Positions 54,919-64,000 of a stretch of 64,000 nucleotides of DNA are shown piece after piece. The DNA comes from Cellulomonas fimi (GTDB lineage: Bacteria > Actinomycetota > Actinomycetes > Actinomycetales > Cellulomonadaceae): the NCBI RefSeq assembly GCF_028527925.1, contig NZ_JAPESW010000019.1:1-64000 (forward strand). Reading direction: 5' to 3'. How positions within the stretch are numbered: position 1 is the first letter of the stretch; every line of letters begins with the position of its first letter. The translations under genes were made by a program, and so were the position numbers. A model generated the notes under the pieces. That model did no database searches, was not told the origin of the DNA, and saw only the letters and a list, made by a program, of their open reading frames with translations.

Positions 54919-55796
54919 CGACCGGGACGCCCGCGACCGGCCCGTCGGCGCCCCCGGCCGCGCCGGCCGGCGACGTGCGCGCGTCGCGGCCCGCGGACCC
55001 TCCGGTGAGCGTGACCCCGCTCCTGCTGCGGCTGCCCGCGGCGCTCGCGCTGGGGCTCCTCGTGCTGCCCGTCGTCGCGCTCGTCGTGCGCGCCGACTGG
55101 GGATCGCTGCCCGCCGACGTCACCTCGCCCGAGGCGCTGTCCGCGCTCGGGCTCTCGCTCGTGACGTCGACCGCGTCGACCGTCGCGTGCCTGGTGCTGG
55201 GGGTGCCCCTCGCCGTGGTGCTGGCCCGGTCCCGCGGGTGGACGGCCGACGTCCTGCGCGCGCTCGTGACGCTGCCCCTCGTCCTCCCGCCGACCGTCGG
55301 CGGCATCGCGCTGCTGTTCCTCCTGGGCCGCCGCGGGCTGCTCGGGCAGACGCTCGACGCGTGGTTCGGCGTCACCATCCCGTTCACGACGCTCGCCGTC
55401 GTCATCGCGCAGACGTTCGTCGCGATGCCGTTCCTCGTCCTGGGCGTCGAGGGGGCGCTGCGCACGGTCGGCACGCGCTACGAGACGGTCGCGGCGACGC
55501 TCGGCGCGGGCCGGTGGACGGTGCTGCGCCGCGTGACGCTGCCGCTCGTCGCGCCGGGCCTGGTCAGCGGCACGGTGCTGTGCTTCGCGCGGGCGCTCGG
55601 CGAGTTCGGCGCGACCGCGCTGTTCGCGGGCAGCACCGCGGGCGTGACCCGGACCATGCCGCTCGCGATCTACGCGGCGTTCAACGGCGCGGGCGTCTCG
55701 CAGGGCACGGCCGTCGCCCTGTCGCTGCTGCTCGTCGCCGCCGCGGTCGCGGTGCTGCTCGCCGCGCGCGCGTGGCGACCCGGGCGGGCCGCGTGA
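54915..55796 (+). CDS. modB: Molybdate ABC transporter permease
   Basis: This 293-residue permease has a Pro-rich N-terminal tail (residues 1-32) and about six helices. The coupling loop is VAATLGAGRWTVLRRVTLPL, with LALALGEFGAT-type ARALGEFGATALFAG next, and LPLVLPPTVGGIALLF is diagnostic for ModB. It works with ModC and ModA. GTG start within the modA stop. Confidence 0.94.
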   Translation: MTTGTPATGPSAPPAAPAGDVRASRPADPPVSVTPLLLRLPAALALGLLVLPVVALVVRADWGSLPADVTSPEALSALGLSLVTSTASTVACLVLGVPLAVVLARSRGWTADVLRALVTLPLVLPPTVGGIALLFLLGRRGLLGQTLDAWFGVTIPFTTLAVVIAQTFVAMPFLVLGVEGALRTVGTRYETVAATLGAGRWTVLRRVTLPLVAPGLVSGTVLCFARALGEFGATALFAGSTAGVTRTMPLAIYAAFNGAGVSQGTAVALSLLLVAAAVAVLLAARAWRPGRAA

Positions 55797-56944
55797 GCGG
55801 CGGGGAGCCGGCCGGCGCTGCCGGCCAGGGGACGGGGACGCCGGGTGCGGTGACCGCGGACGTCCGGGTCCGGCGCGGGGTGCTCGCGCTCGACGCCACG
55901 CTGCGCGTCGAGCCCGGGACGGTCGTCGCGGTGCTCGGCCCGAACGGCGCGGGCAAGTCCACGCTGCTCGACGTCCTCGCGGGCCTGCTCGTGCCGGACG
56001 ACGGCACGGTCCGGACGGGGGAGCGGGTGCTCACCGACGTCCGCGCCGGCGGCCGGGCGACGGTCGTGCGTCCTGAGCGCCGGTCGGTGGGGCTGCTCGG
56101 CCAGGACCCGCTCGTCTTCCCGCACCTGACTGCGCGCGAGAACGTCGCCTTCGCGGTCCGGGCGCGCGGCGGCACGAACGCGCGGGCGGCGCGGACCGAG
56201 GCGGACGACTGGCTCGCCCGCGTCGACCTGGGCGGGCTCGCGGACCGGCGGCCCGCTGCGCTCTCCGGCGGGCAGCGTCAGCGCGTCGCGCTCGCCCGCG
56301 CGCTCGCCGCGCGTCCAGCCGCGCTGCTGCTCGACGAGCCGTTCGCGCAGCTCGACGTCCGGACGGCGGCCGCGCTGCGGGACGTCGTCCGGCAGCAGGT
56401 CCGCGCCACCGGGACCGCCGCCGTGCTCGTCACGCACGACGCGCTCGACGCGCTCACGCTCGCCGACGAGGTGCTGGTGCTCGTCGACGGCACGGTCGTG
56501 GAGCGCGGCCGGCCGGTCGACGTGCTCTCCGACCCCGCGCACCCGTTCACGGCAGCGCTGGGCGGCACGAACCTCCTGCTCGGCACCGTCGCCGACGACG
56601 CCCGCGGCCCGGTCCTCGTCACCGCCGACGGCCTGCGCGTCCCGTGCCCCCCCGCCCTCGCCGCCGGGACGCCCGCGCGCCTGACCTTCGCGCCGTCGGC
56701 CGTCGAGGTGCGGTCGGGCGGGGAGCAGGCACCGGGCTCGTCGGGCGGGCCGGCAGGGACCGCACGCTGGTTCGCGCGCGTCGTCGACCTCGAGCCCGGC
56801 ACGACCGGGGTGCGCGTCCGGACGACCGGCGACGTCCTCGTGGACGTCCGCCCCGCCGACCTCGCGGCGCTCGACCTCCGCCTCGGTGCCCCGCTCGCCC
56901 TCGCCGTGCCGCACACCCAGCAGCGCCTCCGCCCCCGCCGCTGA
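55793..56944 (+). CDS. modC: Molybdate ABC transporter ATP-binding protein
   Basis: This 383-residue ATPase has Walker A GPNGAGKST, Q-loop LGQDPLVFPHLTARENV, signature LSGGQRQRVALARAL, Walker B ALLLDEPFAQLD and switch VLVTHDALDA. A C-terminal TOBE/Mop-like domain (about 270-383; TARWFARVVDLEPGTTGVRV) may bind molybdate. GTG start inside the modB stop. It ends the four-gene molybdate operon; narK begins 137 nt later. Confidence 0.93.
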   Translation: MSGGEPAGAAGQGTGTPGAVTADVRVRRGVLALDATLRVEPGTVVAVLGPNGAGKSTLLDVLAGLLVPDDGTVRTGERVLTDVRAGGRATVVRPERRSVGLLGQDPLVFPHLTARENVAFAVRARGGTNARAARTEADDWLARVDLGGLADRRPAALSGGQRQRVALARALAARPAALLLDEPFAQLDVRTAAALRDVVRQQVRATGTAAVLVTHDALDALTLADEVLVLVDGTVVERGRPVDVLSDPAHPFTAALGGTNLLLGTVADDARGPVLVTADGLRVPCPPALAAGTPARLTFAPSAVEVRSGGEQAPGSSGGPAGTARWFARVVDLEPGTTGVRVRTTGDVLVDVRPADLAALDLRLGAPLALAVPHTQQRLRPRR

Positions 56945-57081
56945 GGGGCACAACCTCACAGCCCTCGTCGGCGCCGCGTGCGCGAAGTGTTCCCGGCGCG
57001 CAACGGATCCGGTGGGCGGGACGAAACACGCCGTTCGTAGCGTCGCCTGCGTCCGAGCCCCCATCCCTCCCGGAGGTCCCC

Positions 57082-58467
57082 ATGGCGACACCGCTCGCGA
57101 CCACCGACGCCGCAGCGTCGGCCCCGACCACCACCGGCGCGACCCCCGTCGCGACCGGAGCCCCGCTCACCGTCCGCCCCGGCCGCTGGATCGACGGCTG
57201 GAACCCCGAGGACACCGCCCAATGGCGGTCCGTCGGCAAGGCGATCGCGACCCGCAACCTCGGCCTGTCGATCTTCGCCGAGTTCCTCGGGTTCGCCGTC
57301 TGGGCCCTGTGGAGCATCGTCGTGCCCCGGCTGCCCGCGGCCGGCTTCGAGCTGAGCGTCGACCAGATGTTCTGGCTGATCGCCGTGCCGAGCCTCGTCG
57401 GCGCGTCGCTGCGCATCCCCTACACGTTCGCGGTCCCGGTGTTCGGCGGCCGCAACTGGACGATCGTGTCGGCGCTCCTGCTGCTCGTCCCCACGAGCGC
57501 GCTCGCGATCGCGGTGCAGAACCCCGAGACGTCGTTCGGCGTGCTGCTCGGCATCGCGGCGCTCGCGGGCGTCGGCGGCGGCAACTTCGCGTCGTCCATG
57601 GCGAACATCTCGTTCTTCTACCCGGAGGCGGAGAAGGGGCGGGCGCTGGGCCTCAACGCGGCAGGCGGCAACATCGGCACGGCCGCGGTGCAGTTCGCGG
57701 TACCGCTCGTCGTCGTGGGTGCGGCGGGCCTGCAGCTCGAGCGCGCGGGGCTGATGTTCATCCCGCTCGCGCTCCTGGCCGCGTTCCTGGCCTGGCGGTT
57801 CATGGACAACCTGTCGAACGCGAAGGCCGACCCGCGGGCGTACGGCGTCGCGACGCGCGACAAGCACACCTGGATCATCTCGTTCATCTACATCGGCACG
57901 TTCGGGTCGTTCATCGGCTTCTCCGGGGCGTTCCCGACGCTGCTCCAGGGCCAGTTCCCCGAGGTGACGCTGTCGATCGCGTTCGCCGGGGCGCTCGTCG
58001 GCTCGGTCGCGCGGCCCGTCGGCGGCATCCTCGCGGACCGGTTCGGCGGCTCGACCGTCACCATCGCCGCGTTCGCGGTCATGGCCGCGGGCACGATCGG
58101 CGCGATCTTCGCGCTGCGGGCGCACCACTTCCTCGGGTTCTTCCTGTCCTTCCTGCTGCTGTTCGTCGCGACGGGCGCGGGCAACGGGTCGGTCTACCGG
58201 ATGATCCCGGCGGTGTTCCGGTTCGGGGCGACGGACGAGACGCGCGCGAGCCGCGCGAAGGCCGCAGCCGGCTGCATCGGCATCGCGGGCGCGGTCGGCG
58301 CGATCGGCGGGTTCCTCGTGCCCCGCGGGTTCGCCGTCTCGACGTCGCTGACCGGGAACATCCAGGCGGCACTCTGGGTGATCGTCGGGACGTACGCGGT
58401 CATGGCCCTCACCACGTGGGCGGTCTACCAGCGTCGCGGCTCGGCCTTCGGCTCCACCGTCATCTGA
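57082..58467 (+). CDS. narK: NarK-type nitrate/nitrite transporter (MFS)
   Basis: This 461-residue MFS transporter has twelve helices. It carries the nitrate-signature GGGNFASSMANISFFYPEAEKGRALGLNAAGGNIG (in two parts, about residues 167-205) and a second glycine-rich signature ATGAGNGSVYRMIPAVF. Arg residues in helices 2 and 8 that bind nitrate are expected. It imports nitrate for the reductase downstream. The ATG at 57082 has CGGAGGT. TAGCGT near 57038 is a possible -10. Confidence 0.93.
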   Translation: MATPLATTDAAASAPTTTGATPVATGAPLTVRPGRWIDGWNPEDTAQWRSVGKAIATRNLGLSIFAEFLGFAVWALWSIVVPRLPAAGFELSVDQMFWLIAVPSLVGASLRIPYTFAVPVFGGRNWTIVSALLLLVPTSALAIAVQNPETSFGVLLGIAALAGVGGGNFASSMANISFFYPEAEKGRALGLNAAGGNIGTAAVQFAVPLVVVGAAGLQLERAGLMFIPLALLAAFLAWRFMDNLSNAKADPRAYGVATRDKHTWIISFIYIGTFGSFIGFSGAFPTLLQGQFPEVTLSIAFAGALVGSVARPVGGILADRFGGSTVTIAAFAVMAAGTIGAIFALRAHHFLGFFLSFLLLFVATGAGNGSVYRMIPAVFRFGATDETRASRAKAAAGCIGIAGAVGAIGGFLVPRGFAVSTSLTGNIQAALWVIVGTYAVMALTTWAVYQRRGSAFGSTVI

Positions 58468-58498
58468 CCCTGCCCCCGACCTCGGAGGACTCCTCAGC

Positions 58499-61400
58499 GT
58501 GACGGCGATCGCGACCGCGCAGCACGAGCACACGGCGACGACCCAGGTCGCGACCGTGTGCTCGTACTGCGGTGTGGGCTGCGGCGTGCTGCTCGACGTC
58601 GTCGACGACGGCGCGGGCCGCACGGTCCGCAGGGCCAGCGGCGACAAGGCGCACCCGGCGAACCACGGGCGCCTGTGCACCAAGGGCGCGACGACGGCCG
58701 ACCTGCTCGCCGCGGGCGGGCGGCTGTCGACGGCGCTCGTGCGCCCCGAGCGCGGCGCGGAGCCCGTCCCGACGGGCGTCGACGAGGCGGTCGCGACCGT
58801 CGCGCGCCGGCTGCGGGAGATCGTCGACCGCGACGGTCCCGACGCCGTCGCGCTGTACGTCTCGGGGCAGATGAGCATCGAGGCGCAGTACCTCGCGAAC
58901 AAGCTCGCCAAGGGGTACCTGCGGACCAACCAGATCGAGTCGAACTCGCGGCTGTGCATGGCGAGCGCGGGGACCGGCTACAAGCTCTCGCTGGGCTCGG
59001 ACGGGCCGCCCGGGTCGTACGACGACCTCGACCACGCGGACGTGTTCCTCGTGATCGGCGCCAACATGGCCGACTGCCACCCGATCCTGTTCCTCCGGCT
59101 GCTCGACCGGGTCAAGGCGGGCGCGAAGCTGATCGTCGTCGACCCGCGCCGCACGGCGACCGCGGAGAAGGCCGACCTCTTCCTGCAGGTGAAGGCGGGC
59201 ACGGACATCGCGCTGCTCAACGGCCTGCTGCACCTGCTGGTCGAGGCGGGCGCGGTCGACGAGGAGTTCGTCGCGGCGCACACCGAGGGCTGGGACGCGA
59301 TGCCCGAGCTCCTCGCGGACTACCCGCCGGACGTCGTCGCGGGCATCACCGGCGTGCCGGAGGACGAGCTGCGGGCGGCGGCGGCGCTGATCGCGGGCGC
59401 TGACAGCTGGGTGTCGTGCTGGACCATGGGCCTCAACCAGTCGACGCACGGCACGTGGAACACGAACGCGCTGGTCAACCTCCACCTCGCGACAGGCGCG
59501 ATCTGCCGGCAGGGGAGCGGGCCGTTCTCCCTGACGGGTCAGCCCAACGCGATGGGCGGGCGCGAGATGGGCTACATGGGCCCGGGCCTGCCGGGTCAGC
59601 GCACGGTGCTCGACGCCGCGGACCGGGCGTTCGTCGAGGACCTCTGGGGGCTGCCCGACGGCACGATCCGGTCCGACGGCGTCGGGCGGGGCACGATCGA
59701 GATGTTCGAGCGCATGGCCGCGGGCGACATCAAGGCCTGCTGGGTCATCTGCACCAACCCCGTCGCGTCGGTCGCGAACCGCCGCACCGTGATCGAGGGG
59801 CTCGAGAACGCCGAGCTCGTCGTCACGCAGGACGTCTACGCCGAGACCGAGACCAACGCCTACGCCGACGTCGTGCTCCCCGCGGCGATGTGGACCGAGG
59901 CCGACGGCGTCATGGTCAACAGCGAGCGCAGCATGACGCTCGCCCGCCGCGCGCTGGACGCGCCCGGCGAGGCGCTGCCCGACTGGGTGCTCATCGCGCG
60001 CGTCGCGACCGCGATGGGCTACGACGGCTTCGCGTACGCCTCGTCGGAGGAGGTGTTCGAGGAGATCCGCCGGACGACCAACCCCCGCACCGGCTACGAC
60101 CTGCGCGGCGTCACGTACGACCGCCTGCGCACGGCACCCGTGCAGTGGCCGTCCGCGTCCCCCGACGGGCCTGCCCGCAACCCCGTGCGGTACCTCAACG
60201 ACGGCGTCCACCAGCCGCTCCTGGTGCACGACGACGGCACCGTCCCGCGCCTGCGGTTCGCGACGCCGTCGGGTCGGGCCGTCTTCCACCCGCGCCCGCA
60301 CCTGCCCGCGAAGGAGATGCCGGACGACGACTACCCGTTCCTGCTCAACACGGGCCGCCTCCAGCACCAGTGGCACACGCTCACCAAGACGGGCCGCGTC
60401 GCCAAGCTGAACAAGCTCAATCCCGGACCCTTCGTCGAGCTGCACCCGGACGACGCGTCGCGGCTCGGGGTGCTCGACGGCGCGATCGTCGAGGTCGCGT
60501 CCCGCCGCGGCCGGGCCGTCCTGCCCGCCGTGGTCACGGACCGCGTGCGGCCAGGGGCGCTGTTCGCGCCGTTCCACTGGAACGACCTCTTCGGCGAGTA
60601 CCTGTCCGTCAACGCCGTCACGAACGACGCCGTCGACCCGTTGTCGTTCCAGCCCGAGCTCAAGGTGTGCGCGGTGTCCGTCACGCTCGTCGCGCCGCCG
60701 CCCGCACCCACGGCGAGCACCCCGACGACGACCGGTGCGCCCGCCGCGGGTGCGACACCGGGCGACTCCTCGCACGCTCCCGACGGTCGCGACGGTCCCG
60801 ACGGGTCGACGGGCGACGACGCCGTGACCGACGGTGCGCGGGCGATGCGCGCGCTCGCGGGCGCGCTCGGGCTGGAGGACTTCGGGCCCCCGGTGCTGGG
60901 CGACGACGAGCGCCGCTACCTCGCGGGCTTCCTCGCCGGTCTCGGCGGCGGCGACGTCACCGGAACGCCCGTCCTCCCGCCGACCGCGCCGCTCGACGGC
61001 ACGTCCGCGCTCTGGGTCGACGGGCTGCTCGCCGGGATGTTCTCGCGCGCACCGCGGTCGTCGTCGCGGGGCGCCACGACCGCCGGACCGGTCCGCGAGC
61101 CGGCACCCGTGCGGCCGCTCGTCGTGCTGTGGGCGTCGCAGACCGGCACGTCGGAGGAGATCGCGGTGCGCGTGGCCGCCCGGCTGGCCGACGGCGGGCG
61201 CACGCCCGAGGTCCTCGCGATGGACGACGCCGTCGGCGCGCTGCCGAGACGGGCCGACCTCGTGGTGGTCACGAGCACGTTCGGCGACGGCGACGCCCCC
61301 GACAACGGGACCTCGTTCTGGGAGGCGCTGGCCGACCCCGAGGCGCAGCGGCTCGACGGCACGCGGTTCGCCGTCCTCGCGCTCGGCGACTCGAGCTACG

Positions 61401-62857
61401 ACCAGTTCTGCGGGCACGGCCGACGCGTCGACCGGCGGCTGGAGGAGCTCGGCGCGGAGCGCCTCGTCGACCGGGGCGAGTGCGAGCCCGGCGACGAGGA
61501 CACCGCCGAGCGGTGGACCGACCAGGTCGTCGCCGTCCTGCTCGGCGGGGACGCGGCGGAGGCGGCACGGACGGACGCCGGCAGCACCGACGCGGGCACC
61601 ACCGACGCCGACGCGGGCGACCTCGGCGCTGCGTGGCCCGGCGCCCCGGCGGGCCGGCTCGACGGCACCGTCACGGCCGTCGACCGCCAGACGTCCGCGC
61701 GCGACGCGGCCGACCGCTCCACCTCGGCGCGCGCGACCCGTGCCCGCCCGGGCGTCGCGCACCTCGTCGGCAACCGGCTGCTGAACCTGCCGGGCTCCGC
61801 GAAGGAGGTACGCGAGGTCTGGTTCGACACGTCCCGGTCGCCCGCGCCCCTGACCTACGCGGCGGGCGACGCGCTCGCCGTCCGGCCCGTCAACGCCGCG
61901 TCGCTGGTCGAGGAGTGGCTGGACGCGACCGGGGTGGCCGCCGACGCGCCGGTCACCGTCGAGGGGGTAGGCACGGTCCCGTTCGCGGTCGCCCTGCGCG
62001 ACGAGCTCGACGTCACGCGCGCGTCCCAGGACCTCCTGAGGTTCGTCCACGAGCGCTCGGGCAGCGAGCAGCTGCGCCGGCTGCTGCGCTCCGAGAACCG
62101 CAACGACCTCGCGAAGTGGCTGTGGGGTCGGCAGGCGGTCGACGTGGTCGCGGAGCTGCGCGTCGACGCGACCGCTCAGGAGTGGGCGGACGTGCTGCGC
62201 CGCCTCCAGCCCCGGCAGTACTCGATCTCGTCGTCGCCCCTCGTCGACCCGCACCGCATCCGCCTGACGATGTCCGTCGTGCGGTACGAGGGACCGTCGG
62301 GAGCGGCGCGCGGCGGGGTGTGCTCGACGTTCCTCGCCGACGGGGGTCCGGACCTCGCGGTGTCCGCGTACGTCCAGCCGTCGACGCACTTCCACCCGCC
62401 GGCCGACCCGACGACGCCGATGATCATGGTCGGTCCGGGGACCGGCGTCGCGCCGTTCCTCGGCTTCCTGCAGGAGCGGCGCGCGCTCGGGCACCCGGGC
62501 GACAACTGGCTGTTCTTCGGCGAGCAGCACGCGGCGACCGACTTCTACTACCGCGACGAGCTCGACGCGATGCGCTCCGACGGCCTGCTCACGCGGCTCG
62601 ACACGGCGTTCTCGCGCGACCAGCGGTCGAAGGTCTACGTGCAGGACCGCATGCGCGAGCACGGTCCGCAGCTCTGGGCGTGGCTCGAGCGCGGCGCGCA
62701 CGTGTACGTGTGCGGCGACGCGTCGCGCATGGCGAAGGACGTCGACGCGGCGCTGCGCGAGGTCGTGTCCGTTCACGGCGGGCTCGACGCCGACGACGCG
62801 GCCGCCTACGTCAAGCGCCTGTCGTCCGAGCGCCGGTACGCGCGCGACGTCTACTGA
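58499..62857 (+). CDS. Assimilatory nitrate reductase fused to a flavodoxin/FAD/NADPH reductase
   Basis: This 1452-residue fusion has an N-terminal 4Fe-4S motif (CSYCGVGCG, Cys21, 24, 28, 60). The bis-MGD molybdopterin domain follows to about residue 600 (SNSRLCMASAGTGY, NQSTHGTWNTNALVNLHLAT), then a dinucleotide-binding domain (LLNTGRLQHQWHTLTKTGR, about 615-735). A disordered linker (about 740-780) leads to a flavodoxin domain (about 878-1015; LWASQTGTSEEIAVRVAARL, STFGDGDAPDNG). Next are an FAD domain (RQYSISSSPLVD) and an NAD(P) domain (MIMVGPGTGVAPFLGFLQER, ending YARDVY). It would take electrons from NADPH to nitrate in one chain. The GTG has GGAGG upstream. Confidence 0.93.
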   Translation: MTAIATAQHEHTATTQVATVCSYCGVGCGVLLDVVDDGAGRTVRRASGDKAHPANHGRLCTKGATTADLLAAGGRLSTALVRPERGAEPVPTGVDEAVATVARRLREIVDRDGPDAVALYVSGQMSIEAQYLANKLAKGYLRTNQIESNSRLCMASAGTGYKLSLGSDGPPGSYDDLDHADVFLVIGANMADCHPILFLRLLDRVKAGAKLIVVDPRRTATAEKADLFLQVKAGTDIALLNGLLHLLVEAGAVDEEFVAAHTEGWDAMPELLADYPPDVVAGITGVPEDELRAAAALIAGADSWVSCWTMGLNQSTHGTWNTNALVNLHLATGAICRQGSGPFSLTGQPNAMGGREMGYMGPGLPGQRTVLDAADRAFVEDLWGLPDGTIRSDGVGRGTIEMFERMAAGDIKACWVICTNPVASVANRRTVIEGLENAELVVTQDVYAETETNAYADVVLPAAMWTEADGVMVNSERSMTLARRALDAPGEALPDWVLIARVATAMGYDGFAYASSEEVFEEIRRTTNPRTGYDLRGVTYDRLRTAPVQWPSASPDGPARNPVRYLNDGVHQPLLVHDDGTVPRLRFATPSGRAVFHPRPHLPAKEMPDDDYPFLLNTGRLQHQWHTLTKTGRVAKLNKLNPGPFVELHPDDASRLGVLDGAIVEVASRRGRAVLPAVVTDRVRPGALFAPFHWNDLFGEYLSVNAVTNDAVDPLSFQPELKVCAVSVTLVAPPPAPTASTPTTTGAPAAGATPGDSSHAPDGRDGPDGSTGDDAVTDGARAMRALAGALGLEDFGPPVLGDDERRYLAGFLAGLGGGDVTGTPVLPPTAPLDGTSALWVDGLLAGMFSRAPRSSSRGATTAGPVREPAPVRPLVVLWASQTGTSEEIAVRVAARLADGGRTPEVLAMDDAVGALPRRADLVVVTSTFGDGDAPDNGTSFWEALADPEAQRLDGTRFAVLALGDSSYDQFCGHGRRVDRRLEELGAERLVDRGECEPGDEDTAERWTDQVVAVLLGGDAAEAARTDAGSTDAGTTDADAGDLGAAWPGAPAGRLDGTVTAVDRQTSARDAADRSTSARATRARPGVAHLVGNRLLNLPGSAKEVREVWFDTSRSPAPLTYAAGDALAVRPVNAASLVEEWLDATGVAADAPVTVEGVGTVPFAVALRDELDVTRASQDLLRFVHERSGSEQLRRLLRSENRNDLAKWLWGRQAVDVVAELRVDATAQEWADVLRRLQPRQYSISSSPLVDPHRIRLTMSVVRYEGPSGAARGGVCSTFLADGGPDLAVSAYVQPSTHFHPPADPTTPMIMVGPGTGVAPFLGFLQERRALGHPGDNWLFFGEQHAATDFYYRDELDAMRSDGLLTRLDTAFSRDQRSKVYVQDRMREHGPQLWAWLERGAHVYVCGDASRMAKDVDAALREVVSVHGGLDADDAAAYVKRLSSERRYARDVY

Positions 62858-62897
62858 GACGCGACGTGCCGGGTCCGGTCGCGACGCCGCACGGGTC

Positions 62898-64000
62898 TCA
62901 GCCGACGGTGACGCGGACCGTGTCGTAGCCCGTCGCACCGTCGGGGATCTCGCCCTGCTGCGCTCCGGTCTGCGGGCCGTCGGGGTCGAACGCCCGCACG
63001 AACAGCTGGTGCTCGCCCGGCTCCGCGGGCCAGGTCCAGCGCCACTGCCGCCACGAGTCGACGCCGCCGTCACCCGCGAGCTCCGCGTCCTGCCACTCCC
63101 CGTCGTCGACGCGCACCTGGACGCGCACGATCCCGCGGTGCTGCGCCCACGCCGTCCCGGCGACGACGACGTCACCCGCGTCGACCCGCGCCGACGGCCG
63201 CGGCACCTCGATGCGCGACTGCGTCTTGACCGGCCCGCGCTCCGACCAGCCGCGGTCCGTCCAGTACGCGGTCGCGGCGTCGAACCGCGTGACCTCGAGG
63301 TCGACCACCCACTTCGTCGCGGACACGTACCCGTACAGCCCCGGCACGACCATCCGGACGGGGAAGCCGTGCTCGGGCGGCAGCGGCTCGCCGTCCATCG
63401 CGATCGCGAGCAGCGCGTCGCGGTCGTCGGTCAGCACCTCGAGCGGCGTCGACGCGGTGAACCCGTCGACGCTGCGGGACAGCACCATGTCCGCGTCCGC
63501 CGTCGGCCGGGCGCGCGCGAGGACCTCGCGGATCGGCAGCCCGAGCCACCGCTGGTTGCCGATCAGGTCCCCGCCGACGGGGTTGGACACGCACGCGAGC
63601 GTCACCCAGGCCTCGACCAGGTCGGAGGCGATCAGCTCAGCCCAGGTGAGCTCGACCTCCTGCTCGACGAGCCCGTGCACGCGCAGCACCCACGTCGCGG
63701 GGTCGACCTGGGGCACGACGAGCGCGGTGTCGATCCGGTAGAACTCGCCCGCGGGCGTCTGCCACGGCGCCACGCCCGCGACGTCCACCTGCACGTCTGC
63801 CGGCACCGGAGCCGCGGACCGTGCGGGTGCGGGCAGGCGGAGCGCGTCCCGGGCCGCCTGCACGCCCCGCCGGGTGCCGCTCAGCGCACGGCCGACGACG
63901 ACGGCCACGAGCCCCGCGGCCGTCGCGGTCCCGACCCCGACCAGGAACCCTCGCCGGGACGACCCGCGTCCGGACCCCTGGGTGCCGGGCGGCGGCACCG
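62898..64000 (-). CDS. Sulfite-oxidase-type molybdopterin oxidoreductase (5' end probably beyond the window)
   Basis: The frame is open to the window edge; an in-frame GTG at 63998 is likely internal. Visible are an RRGFLVGVGTATAAGLVAV helix, a SuoX/YedY-type molybdopterin domain with the molybdenum ligand Cys in VTLACVSNPVGGDLIGNQRW, and LPPEHGFPVRMVVPGLYGYV. A C-terminal Mo-co dimerisation immunoglobulin-like domain (RVQVRVDDGEWQDAEL) ends it. Relatives often have extra N-terminal membrane helices. It acts at the outer membrane face, reaction unknown. It is convergent with the nitrate reductase gene. Confidence 0.88.
   Translation of the reverse strand, partial: VPPPGTQGSGRGSSRRGFLVGVGTATAAGLVAVVVGRALSGTRRGVQAARDALRLPAPARSAAPVPADVQVDVAGVAPWQTPAGEFYRIDTALVVPQVDPATWVLRVHGLVEQEVELTWAELIASDLVEAWVTLACVSNPVGGDLIGNQRWLGLPIREVLARARPTADADMVLSRSVDGFTASTPLEVLTDDRDALLAIAMDGEPLPPEHGFPVRMVVPGLYGYVSATKWVVDLEVTRFDAATAYWTDRGWSERGPVKTQSRIEVPRPSARVDAGDVVVAGTAWAQHRGIVRVQVRVDDGEWQDAELAGDGGVDSWRQWRWTWPAEPGEHQLFVRAFDPDGPQTGAQQGEIPDGATGYDTVRVTVG

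Noticed and set aside
56945-57081. GlnR-type nitrogen box upstream of narK (GAAAC at about 57024)
   Set aside because: Only one half-site resembles the consensus; the spacing and second half-site are not convincing.
58460-63175. A 1571-codon open frame on the minus strand opposite the nitrate reductase
   Set aside because: It is a GC-driven shadow: composition is Arg/Gly/Val-rich with no domain, while the plus strand carries a full set of conserved enzyme motifs.

Overview
The window is very GC-rich and densely coded. It has GTGA/ATGA gene overlaps, many GTG starts, two SAM-IV riboswitches and many leaderless promoters (TANNNT placed 6-7 nt before the start codon). With a secreted GH6 cellulase lacking a binding module, a GH27/GH127 sugar locus and actinobacterial DUFs, this points to a Cellulomonas-like actinobacterium (order Micrococcales). 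No rRNA, tRNA, CRISPR array, insertion sequence or prophage was seen.

Layout. 1-2.7 kb: 3' end of a molybdopterin oxidoreductase with an overlapping helical partner gene, then small membrane and stress proteins. 2.7-5.1 kb: a SAM-IV riboswitch and a Cys-rich short ORF lead into an LLM flavin monooxygenase, followed by a decayed chimeric second LLM gene. 5.1-8.8 kb: LtrA, VOC, a MerR-VOC fusion and an autoregulated PadR. 8.9-12.4 kb: a second SAM-IV riboswitch controlling metQNI (methionine uptake). 12.4-19 kb: an oxidoreductase/AraC pair, then a LacI-type sensor with no DNA-binding domain divergent from GH27 and GH127 glycosidases. 19-28 kb: an OGG-fold-like protein, DinB, a lone RND permease, PilZ, manganese catalase and an MBL/DUF4383 operon. 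28-31 kb: a Rieske/DUF6529 membrane unit and the GH6 cellulase. 31-41 kb: ElaA, a fluoride channel pair, DUF4349, a DNA glycosylase, MscS with a kinase-like protein, a WYL regulator with an ABC exporter, Ogt, and a GNAT pseudogene. 41-46 kb: an Nramp-like transporter operon with two PRC-barrel-like proteins, and two dehydrogenase-type enzymes. 46.4-48.9 kb: a large effector-like protein with a C-terminal zinc deaminase domain. 48.9-53.6 kb: DsbA-like, SDR, NhaA, DUF2510 and PPK2. 53.7-62.9 kb: a molybdate/nitrate block, namely a Mop-domain regulator, modABC, a NarK transporter and a 1452-residue nitrate reductase fused to its own flavoprotein reductase. The window closes with a SuoX/YedY-type molybdoenzyme on the minus strand.

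How the genes fit together. Two S-adenosylmethionine-sensing leaders tie the LLM monooxygenase and the methionine importer to sulfur status. The molybdenum block couples cofactor metal uptake to nitrate import and reduction; no nitrite reductase lies in the window. The glycosidases and the GH6 enzyme fit a plant-polysaccharide-degrading lifestyle. The most unusual gene is the 817-residue protein at 46409-48862. It has an N-terminal LQR..GN motif and a long helical scaffold like those recalled from extracellular contractile injection system (eCIS) cargo, and ends in an HxE...PCxxC deaminase fold.
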